This document shows, in pieces, positions 1 to 4,893 of a stretch of DNA of 5,848 nt. Under the pieces are notes generated by a model. The model searched no databases. It had not been told where the DNA came from and saw only the letters and a program-made list of their open reading frames with translations. The position numbers and the translations under genes were made by a program. This stretch comes from Bryobacterales bacterium. GTDB taxonomy: Bacteria; Acidobacteriota; Terriglobia; Bryobacterales; Bryobacteraceae. The stretch spans positions 1-5,848 of the forward strand of contig JAOAPP010000178.1 in NCBI GenBank assembly GCA_025462985.1, in the 5' to 3' direction. Within the stretch, counting starts at the first letter, position 1. Each line of letters opens with the position of its first letter.

Positions 1-58
1 GAGCGAGCCTGATCCTTGCGAATAATTTGAGTATACGAGTCCAGCCTTGCCACGGACG

Positions 59-922
59 CTAGGGCCGCGCGGGTGACGCCAAGGTACGCGAAACCAGACC
101 AGCAGCGCCCCAATCCGCTGGAATTGAAACCCGCGCGCTGCCGTACGGCTTAGAAAGCTCGTGAATGGCGAGGGATGCTTCGGCTCCATGGACGTCTACC
201 TCGGTTTCCGCAAAGAACCAGCCGCCTTCGTACCGTTTGTCGCCCTTCAGGTGACCTCCGGAGCTAGGCACGCTTAAGTAGTTCACGTTCCCGACCCGAA
301 AATAGAGCATCTGATGAATATGTCCGGCAACAAAGAACTGGACTTGGTACTTTTCCGCCAATTGCTGGTATATCGACTTGCGATCACCTAACAAGGCCTG
401 CAAAATCCAGGACGGCCGATGGGAAAAGACGAACTTCAAGGGTTGAGAAGAGTGCGCGGCAAGATCCTTTTGCAGATAGGAAAGCTCGTCCGAGTCGAGT
501 TGCTCCGTCCTGCTGTTGTTCAGAATCGTAAAATGGGCCTGCCCATGATCAAAGCTGTAGTGCAGCGGCCGCTTTGTGTAATGCTCGTAGGCCTGGGCAG
601 AGGGTTCTGACCAGATGTCATGGTTGCCGGCAGTGAAGAACACCGGTAGATTATGGACCTGCTTCTCCACTATGGCCGCTACGCTCTGCCACTCGGCATC
701 AGCGTGCGCTTCATCTCCGCCTTCGATTGCATCTCCGGTCGTAACGATAAATTCCGGATGAGCTGAACTCGCCTCTCGAAGCGCTTCCTCAAACACGCCA
801 GGCTGGGCGCTCCCGGTTCTGTCGCCCAGGATGACGAAACGGAAGTCTTCGGCCCCTCGGCTCTGCAGGACCAGAACCGCTGCGAAACTTAACAGCACTG
901 CCGAGACAACTGGTTTGAGCAT
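59..922 (-). CDS. Secreted calcineurin-like metallophosphoesterase
   Basis: This 287-residue protein belongs to the calcineurin-like metallophosphoesterase superfamily, two-metal hydrolases of phosphate mono- or diesters; the substrate here cannot be told. The visible motifs in order are ILGDRTG (D34), TTGDAIEGG (D64), AGNHD (N100, H101), FSHRP (H168) and AGHIHQ (H201, H203), which is the full family order. The first motif is D-R-T rather than the common D-x-H, as in a subgroup of secreted homologues that carry GDRTG. Residues 1-23 (Met, Lys, then a hydrophobic run ending near SRGA) look like a Sec signal peptide, so the protein should act in the periplasm or outside. The ATG at 922 is the only reasonable start, because an in-frame stop lies 9 nt upstream. 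A GGAG directly abuts the ATG, too close to be an ideal ribosome site. It is the last gene of the minus-strand directon, 9 nt after the DUF2278-like remnant. The family call is firm; the physiological role is unknown. Confidence 0.93.
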   Translation of the reverse strand: MLKPVVSAVLLSFAAVLVLQSRGAEDFRFVILGDRTGSAQPGVFEEALREASSAHPEFIVTTGDAIEGGDEAHADAEWQSVAAIVEKQVHNLPVFFTAGNHDIWSEPSAQAYEHYTKRPLHYSFDHGQAHFTILNNSRTEQLDSDELSYLQKDLAAHSSQPLKFVFSHRPSWILQALLGDRKSIYQQLAEKYQVQFFVAGHIHQMLYFRVGNVNYLSVPSSGGHLKGDKRYEGGWFFAETEVDVHGAEASLAIHELSKPYGSARVSIPADWGAAGLVSRTLASPARP

Positions 923-931
923 CTCCGTAGC

Positions 932-1222
932 TTATTGGAAACGCTTAGCTGGCGAGCGGATCGCCTTGCGCGTCGGTCCGCCACGACTGGTGTCGTACCA
1001 AAAGGCAACTCGCCGAGCGATCCTGGGCTTGCTGGTACGAACAGCTCGTAAATAACGTACAGAACCCCGACCCATCGCTTGATTGAATGTTGACATCCGC
1101 CTCGGCAGGACCGGTCTCAGTTTGAGGTGCATCCTGTAATGAGCCGTTTTTCCGCCCTGGCCGAAAACAACTTCACCACTTTGTGGATCGGCCTTCAGTA
1201 CGCTGTAGTTTGCAATGGGCAA
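932..1222 (-). pseudogene. Frame-shifted, truncated DUF2278-like gene remnant
   Basis: The open frame encodes 96 residues, but only the first 35 or so look like protein under selection. It opens MPIANYSVLKADPQSGEV and continues to KTAHYRMHL, resembling the N-terminus of DUF2278 proteins (MPLxNYGVLKG..., then HYQIHV). After about 1125 the open frame turns into Arg-rich nonsense, while the family-like sequence resumes in the other frames. One frame at about 1103-1068 gives EADVNIQSSDGS. The next, from about 1065 on, gives VLYVIYELFVP followed by LPFGTTPV. Two single-base losses, one near 1126-1113 and one in the G run at 1068-1065, would explain this. DUF2278 proteins are usually about 200 residues or more, and here the gene runs into the metallophosphoesterase after about 96 codons, so the 3' half is also missing. 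The start is TTG at 1222, with AAAGGCGAG 8 nt upstream overlapping the previous stop. Sequencing error could explain the shifts but not the missing C-terminus. DUF2278 has no firm function known to me. Confidence 0.6.
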
Positions 1223-1237
1223 AATGCTGGCTCGCCT

Positions 1238-1615
1238 TTATTGATGTCGTTCGTAATATGAAGCGATCTTCTCATAAACTTCGTGCGGGAACTCCAGCGA
1301 CTTATACACGTTGCATGACTCGGCTTCATTTGCATCGCAGATGGCAAAATCCTGCTTGTTCATCCAATCCATGATCCGGTCCGGCTTCGGAGGATTGTAG
1401 CCCCGGGCCTCCACCTGCTTGATCAATGTCTCAGCTTTTGCTTCGTCACAGTCCTTGTCTTTTATCAGATGCTCGACAAGTTCGTCATGTGAAAGAAAAT
1501 GCCGCCCCACCATGACGAAGACCAGCCTGCCATAGTGGCCGATGTCCTCGCCGCGATCCATGGAATCCAGCAAATGAGACATCATCGAGCTTTTTCGCAA
1601 TTCTTCAACAGCCAT
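1238..1615 (-). CDS. Uncharacterised 125-residue protein
   Basis: I do not recognise a named family. The protein begins MAVEELRKSS and is charged and mostly helical in appearance. It has a core DIGHYGRLVFVMVGRHFL (24-41), an acidic/lysine-rich stretch at 51-66, a YNPPKPDRIMDWMNKQ segment (73-88) and a C-terminal CNVYKSLEFP element (101-110). Cysteines lie at 56, 93 and 101. There is no signal peptide and no membrane segment, so it is probably cytoplasmic. The reading frame stays open back to 1768, inside the aminotransferase gene, but the ATG at 1615 is clearly the start: GGAGGG at 1626-1621 sits 5 nt upstream, and the extension would be Arg/Trp-rich antisense-like sequence overlapping a conserved gene. 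It follows the aminotransferase stop by 58 nt and precedes the DUF2278-like start by 15 nt, so it is probably co-transcribed with both. The defined core suggests a conserved protein rather than a spurious frame. Confidence 0.82.
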   Translation of the reverse strand: MAVEELRKSSMMSHLLDSMDRGEDIGHYGRLVFVMVGRHFLSHDELVEHLIKDKDCDEAKAETLIKQVEARGYNPPKPDRIMDWMNKQDFAICDANEAESCNVYKSLEFPHEVYEKIASYYERHQ

Positions 1616-1620
1616 TCGAA

Positions 1621-1626
1621 CCCTCC
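1621..1626 (-). promoter_or_regulatory. Ribosome binding site fixing the start at 1615
   Basis: On the minus strand GGAGGG lies 5 nt before the ATG at 1615. It is the best Shine-Dalgarno match in the window. It decides that the 125-residue gene starts here and not at the upstream in-frame start at 1768 inside the aminotransferase gene. Confidence 0.8.
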
Positions 1627-1673
1627 ACTTTTTTGGACGGAGAATCGGGGAAGAGGTTTCTCTGTCTATTCGC

Positions 1674-2786
1674 CTACGCGCTGGCCAACACGGGAATTCG
1701 AGCTGTGCTGACTGCCGACACCAGTCGCCGATTCTCCTCTGGTATTCCAATCGAAATCCGAAGTGCATTGGGAATTCCGGTGGCTTTGAGCGGGCGCACG
1801 ATCACCCCTTCCCGAAGGAGATCGTTGAACAGGCGATCCGCTTGCGATGCTGTCTCCGTCACAACCATGACGAAGTTCGCCGCGGAGGGAACGACCCTGT
1901 GTCCGAGGGCCCGCAGAGCCTCGCTCACATAGGCGAGCTGCGTCCTGTTCGACTCAACTGACATGCGCAGGAAGGCTTCGTCTTCAAGCGCTCCCAGGGC
2001 CGCCGCTGCCGAAGCGCCGCTTGGCTCGAACGATAGCTTTACTTTGAGGAGCATCGTGATCAGGTCTTCATGGGCGAAGCCGTAACCGACGCGGGCAGCA
2101 GCCAACCCGTACGCCTTGGAGAAAGTCCGCAGTGTGATCACGTTGTCAAAGCGGTAGTTCATGGAATCCGGAAAATCCGGGCACTCTGCGGCGTATTCGA
2201 AGTACGCTTCGTCAAGGATAATCAGAACGCGGTCGGGCACCTTTGCATAAAACCGCTCAAATTCCGAACGCGTGAAGTAGGTTCCGGTGGGATTGTTCGG
2301 GTTAGCCAGATAGATCAGTTTCGTACGGTCATTGATCGCATCTGCGATTGCAGGAAGGTCATACGTCCAGTTCCGGTAAGGCACAGTGCGGTAGTGCACG
2401 CCGCGCCCTCGCGCGAGAACCTGAAAGCCGAGAAACGCAGCCTCCGTGGTGAGGATCTCGTCGTCGTCCAGCAGGAACGTCCGGACGATGTTGGCCATGA
2501 TCCCTTCGCTTCCGGAGCCCACGATCACGTTGCCCAGCTTCGTGTTGAACTCGTCGGCAAGGCGCCTGCGGAGCGCGAGCCCGCTGTCCGGATATCGCGC
2601 CATATCGGAAAGCGATCGACACGCGAACTCGATGGCCTTTGGCGACGTACCCAATGGGTTCTCGTTGGATGCCAGTTTAATCGCGTTCTCTATCCCGAAC
2701 CGCTCCCGCACATCCTCGGGCGTTAAACCAGCCTCGTAGGGCTTCAGCGCAGCAATGTGGGGAGGAACCGAACGTATACAGTTCAT
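1674..2786 (-). CDS. hisC: HisC-like PLP-dependent aminotransferase (histidinol-phosphate aminotransferase type)
   Basis: This is a complete 370-residue fold-type I, class I/II aminotransferase that most resembles HisC, which makes histidinol phosphate from imidazole-acetol phosphate using glutamate. The N-terminal IRSVPPHIAALKPYEAG (4-20) and KLASNENPLGTSP (37-49) are HisC-like. The cofactor site shows GSGSEG (90-95), ANPNNPTGT (161-169), DEAYFEY (192-198) and TFSKAYGLAAARVGYGF (221-237). K224 is the expected Schiff-base lysine, and R232 and R343 (in ALRISIG) are the expected phosphate and carboxylate ligands. The segment after the lysine reads SFEPSGASAAAA (252-263), where bona fide HisC normally has a PFNVN-type sequence, and no other his gene is nearby. 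It could therefore be a HisC paralogue acting on an aromatic or other substrate; the symbol marks the family, not a proven role. The start is ATG at 2786 with no clear ribosome site, only a few bases from the AT-rich promoter region. It is probably the first gene of the minus-strand operon, divergent from the GntR regulator. Confidence 0.9.
   Translation of the reverse strand: MNCIRSVPPHIAALKPYEAGLTPEDVRERFGIENAIKLASNENPLGTSPKAIEFACRSLSDMARYPDSGLALRRRLADEFNTKLGNVIVGSGSEGIMANIVRTFLLDDDEILTTEAAFLGFQVLARGRGVHYRTVPYRNWTYDLPAIADAINDRTKLIYLANPNNPTGTYFTRSEFERFYAKVPDRVLIILDEAYFEYAAECPDFPDSMNYRFDNVITLRTFSKAYGLAAARVGYGFAHEDLITMLLKVKLSFEPSGASAAAALGALEDEAFLRMSVESNRTQLAYVSEALRALGHRVVPSAANFVMVVTETASQADRLFNDLLREGVIVRPLKATGIPNALRISIGIPEENRRLVSAVSTARIPVLASA
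2770..2784. promoter_or_regulatory. Candidate operator: GAAC-7-GTTC around GTATAC
   Basis: An inverted repeat GAAC/GTTC (2770-2773 and 2781-2784) encloses the self-complementary GTATAC (2774-2779). It overlaps the first codons of the aminotransferase gene. FCD-type GntR regulators often bind short palindromes with a GTATAC or similar core, so a site here would block the start of the divergent gene. This rests on pattern only. Confidence 0.3.
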
Positions 2787-2787
2787 C

Positions 2788-2813
2788 TATATTAAATATA
2801 CGAAAAATATATT
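2788..2813. promoter_or_regulatory. AT-rich divergent promoter and operator region with TATATT half-sites
   Basis: The gap between the two divergent starts holds an almost pure AT island. TATATTAAATATA (2788-2800) is a 13-bp palindrome, perfect about its central base. Its right arm AATATA (2795-2800) pairs again with TATATT at 2808-2813 across CGAAAAA, so three half-sites overlap. The hexamers also resemble -10 boxes on both strands, but no convincing -35 box could be matched at normal spacing on either strand. On the minus strand a -10 box here would place transcription start within a few bases of the aminotransferase ATG. The most natural reader is the adjacent GntR-family protein. Confidence 0.5.
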
Positions 2814-2837
2814 CCACCTTGGGCGAACATCAGATTG

Positions 2838-3563
2838 ATGCGGCGAGGCGAAAAGGACAGGCGAAGTTCGGGGACGCAGGCCGATCGGGCCTACCGACTG
2901 ATCAAGCAGGGCATTCTTCACGGCGAGTTCGCCGAAGGGAGTTTCCTGCATGAAAGTGAGATTCTCGACCGCCTCAAAATCGGCCGCACCCCATTCCGGG
3001 AGGCCTGCAACCGGCTGCACAATGAACAACTTCTAGAGGTTGTGCCCCGCCGCGGGTATTTCGTCCCTGAGCCCAGCTATCGCGCCGTGCGGGATCTTCT
3101 TGAAACACGCATGGCGATTGAAGGAATCGCCGCCGAGTTGGCAGCTCTCCGGGCGGAGCCGGCCGAGGTCGATGAGCTCGAGGCGCTGTACAAAGAAGTG
3201 CTGCTGGCGTCCAAAGGTGCCGACTCAATAGGCCAGCTCATTGAGGCGAACGGGCGGTTTCACCTAACGATCGGCCGCATGACTCACAACCGCGAACTGG
3301 AAAACATTCTCCGCGGTCTTCTCGAACGCTGCGGGCGCTTGGTGTATCTCGCGGCCAGTAGTTCAAAGGAGATCCCAAAGCAGCTGGAGCGGCTGCTGAA
3401 GCCGATCGTCACCGCGATCCGGGCCAAAGACTCTGGGGCCGCGCACCGGGCTGTGGTGGAAGACATCAGACAGGGGCAACTCAACGCTCTCGGAACAGAC
3501 ATATGGAGTCCGGAGGCGGTCTTTTCAACCGAGCGCAGCGTCTCGACGAAGTCGAGGCCCTAA
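2838..3563 (+). CDS. GntR-family transcriptional regulator, FCD (FadR-type) class
   Basis: This 241-residue protein has the two-domain layout of FadR/FCD regulators. Residues about 13-76 form a winged helix-turn-helix: ADRAYRLIKQGILHGEFAEGSFL, then ESEILDRLKIGRTPFREACNRL (39-60), ending in the wing VPRRGYFVPEP. Residues about 82-215 form the helical ligand-binding domain, with TRMAIEGIAAELAA (90-103) and EANGRFHLTIGRMTHN (136-151). N138 and H142 fit the first part of the usual metal site. Where the family normally has two more histidines, this protein has Leu (in LLKPIVTAI, about 187) and Asp (in VVEDI, 209). It may therefore bind its effector without the usual metal. The ATG at 2838 was chosen; a TTG sits directly before it, and neither has a clear ribosome site. 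It faces away from the aminotransferase gene across a 51-nt palindrome-rich gap, so it probably represses or activates that operon and itself. The effector is unknown. Confidence 0.9.
   Translation: MRRGEKDRRSSGTQADRAYRLIKQGILHGEFAEGSFLHESEILDRLKIGRTPFREACNRLHNEQLLEVVPRRGYFVPEPSYRAVRDLLETRMAIEGIAAELAALRAEPAEVDELEALYKEVLLASKGADSIGQLIEANGRFHLTIGRMTHNRELENILRGLLERCGRLVYLAASSSKEIPKQLERLLKPIVTAIRAKDSGAAHRAVVEDIRQGQLNALGTDIWSPEAVFSTERSVSTKSRP
3542..3556. terminator. Hairpin at the convergent gene ends (possible terminator)
   Basis: CTCGAC-GAA-GTCGAG forms a perfect 6-bp stem with a 3-nt loop, just before the regulator stop and just after the stop of the convergent membrane gene. A weaker CGCC/GGCG stem with loop TTTTCG follows at 3569-3582. 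No U-tract follows either stem, so this is at best a weak or factor-assisted transcription end, and the first stem also encodes protein. Confidence 0.25.
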
Positions 3564-4276
3564 GATCTCGCCTTTTCGGGCGCTGATGTCACATCAGGAG
3601 AAAGGGGTTTTAGCCTGACCAGGCACCAGGTGATCAGAGACAGGTCGAACAGAAGCAGAATCGCATTGATGACCTGGAACGCTCCGTGCGGAAGCAGGCC
3701 GCCCGCAACATCGAAGCCGCAATCAATCACCGCGCGCGCGAATGTAATAAGGAAGAACACCGCCCAGACCGAGGTGTTACTCGGGAGCAGAACGTCCCCT
3801 TTGCGGCTAGTTCGGAAGACGTTCCAGGTGAACAGCAAGCTGGTCGAGGCCGCACCCAGCCATAGGAACAATCCCATGAAGTCCGTGGAGGTGGACGTGC
3901 CCTTAAAGTACTGATCTTCGATCCCGAAGGACGTGGCAATCCCGAGCAAGAACGTTATGAACATGCCTGATACCAGGCGAGGCAAGTGAATCCTGCGGAT
4001 TTTGGAAACCTGGGCCTTGGCTTCCTCAAAGACGTCCCAGGCGGCCAACGGGTAAACAACTGCAAACAGGAACCTGCTGTAGAAGAAGATCCGGTTGCCG
4101 GGGTCTGATTCGGTGCCGACCAGGATGATGCTCGCGTCAACAAGGAAGTTTATGACAGCGTACAAAGTCAGGAACAAGTAGACGCGCTGAAACCTCAGTA
4201 TCAGCATGCGCAGGAGCAGCAGGAACTCCATGAACGTTCCAATAATCTGCATCCAGCGAACAATCTGATCTAGCAT
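3560..4276 (-). CDS. Seven-helix integral membrane protein of unknown function
   Basis: This 238-residue protein has about seven hydrophobic segments that could span the inner membrane: roughly 8-26, 33-54, 64-82, 100-118, 133-153, 168-190 and 200-221. The loops carry basic clusters (SKIRRIHLPR at 91-100, FRTSRKG at 154-160), and the C-terminal tail is polar. No transporter, kinase or enzyme motif was recognised. The arrangement recalls small seven-helix proteins often annotated as hypothetical in Acidobacteriota, but that is an impression. The start is ATG at 4276, giving a short cytoplasmic or amphipathic lead before helix 1; the ribosome site is weak. Its stop overlaps that of the GntR gene by 4 bp in a tail-to-tail arrangement, and it diverges from the peptidase gene over about 74 nt. 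Codon use and GC content do not stand out from the neighbours. The coding call is firm; the function is unknown. Confidence 0.85.
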   Translation of the reverse strand: MLDQIVRWMQIIGTFMEFLLLLRMLILRFQRVYLFLTLYAVINFLVDASIILVGTESDPGNRIFFYSRFLFAVVYPLAAWDVFEEAKAQVSKIRRIHLPRLVSGMFITFLLGIATSFGIEDQYFKGTSTSTDFMGLFLWLGAASTSLLFTWNVFRTSRKGDVLLPSNTSVWAVFFLITFARAVIDCGFDVAGGLLPHGAFQVINAILLLFDLSLITWCLVRLKPLSPDVTSAPEKARS

Positions 4277-4350
4277 CTTCAGTTACCATTTGAACCCATG
4301 AGGAGATCGAAGCGTCAATCTGGAGCAACGGAGGCTTTAAGCTGAGGGTG

Positions 4351-4893
4351 ATGGTCAGACTTCGGCGGCGATGGTTGCTACTCCTCCTCCCTGCGGCAAT
4401 GCTAGGAAATGCGAGTCGAACGCCTTGGCTGGACGTACCCTTTGTGCAGCAGGTGAAAGCCGGTTGCGGATCCGCGGCGGTCGCGATGGTCGTCGAATAC
4501 TGGGCGAGACAGGTCAAAGGGCTGGATTCCGCAGCTTCCGACGCCGAACGAATCGACAAGTTGCTCCCCGCTTCGGACCCCAAAGGAATTAAAGGGGCGG
4601 CACTGAGGGCTTATCTACAGGAGCACGGCTTTAATGGCTACATTTTTACCGGTGAACAAAGCGATCTCCAGCACCATCTTGAGAAGGGCCGGCCGGTGAT
4701 CGTCTGCATCGCGCCGAAAGGGCTCGGCGCGCCACTGCACTACGTCGTGATTGTCGGGATGGAGTCGGCGGATGTTTGGATGAACGACCCGGCGCGCGGC
4801 AAGCTGTTTCATGAGGACCTCCCGCGCTTCCTGGCTGAGTGGAAGGACACCGGGAACTGGGCGTTGTTAGCCGTGCCGCGGACAGTTCGTTGA
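4351..4893 (+). CDS. Secreted C39-like papain-fold cysteine peptidase
   Basis: This 180-residue protein (from ATG 4351) is a stand-alone member of the peptidase C39-like group, related to the leader-cleaving domain of bacteriocin ABC exporters but without the transporter. The N-terminus MVRLRRRWLLLLLPAAMLGNA is a textbook signal peptide, with likely cleavage near residue 21. Next comes VPFVQQVKAGCGSAAVAMVVEYW (29-51), with Q33 or Q34 as oxyanion glutamine and C39 as nucleophile. APLHYVVIVG (127-136) supplies H130, and WMNDPARG (143-150) supplies D146. All catalytic positions are present, so the enzyme is probably active in the periplasm or at the outer membrane. The substrate is unknown; no double-glycine leader peptide gene was seen beside it. 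A GTG at 4348 directly precedes the ATG and could be the start; GAGGG lies just upstream. The gene overlaps the following TPR gene by 4 bp, which implies coupled translation. Confidence 0.9.
   Translation: MVRLRRRWLLLLLPAAMLGNASRTPWLDVPFVQQVKAGCGSAAVAMVVEYWARQVKGLDSAASDAERIDKLLPASDPKGIKGAALRAYLQEHGFNGYIFTGEQSDLQHHLEKGRPVIVCIAPKGLGAPLHYVVIVGMESADVWMNDPARGKLFHEDLPRFLAEWKDTGNWALLAVPRTVR

Noticed and set aside
1..58. Possible terminator after the metallophosphoesterase
   Set aside because: No stem with a following T-run on the minus strand could be found in these 58 bases.
1616..1768. N-terminal extension of the 125-residue protein by 51 codons
   Set aside because: It overlaps the conserved aminotransferase 3' end, is Arg/Trp-rich like antisense sequence, and a strong GGAGGG site supports the start at 1615.
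2070..2726. Plus-strand 218-residue open frame
   Set aside because: It lies entirely antisense to the aminotransferase gene, shows no family motifs, and reflects GC-rich codon use on the other strand.
2787..3029. Minus-strand 80-residue open frame antisense to the regulator start
   Set aside because: It covers the HTH-coding region of a clear GntR gene and has no recognisable motif.
4277..4347. Promoters in the gap between the membrane protein and peptidase genes
   Set aside because: Divergent promoters must lie near here, but no -35/-10 pair of normal spacing was convincing on either strand.
4137..4583. Minus-strand 148-residue open frame spanning the membrane gene start and the peptidase gene
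   Set aside because: It overlaps two well-supported genes and its low-complexity Ser/Arg-rich product resembles nothing.
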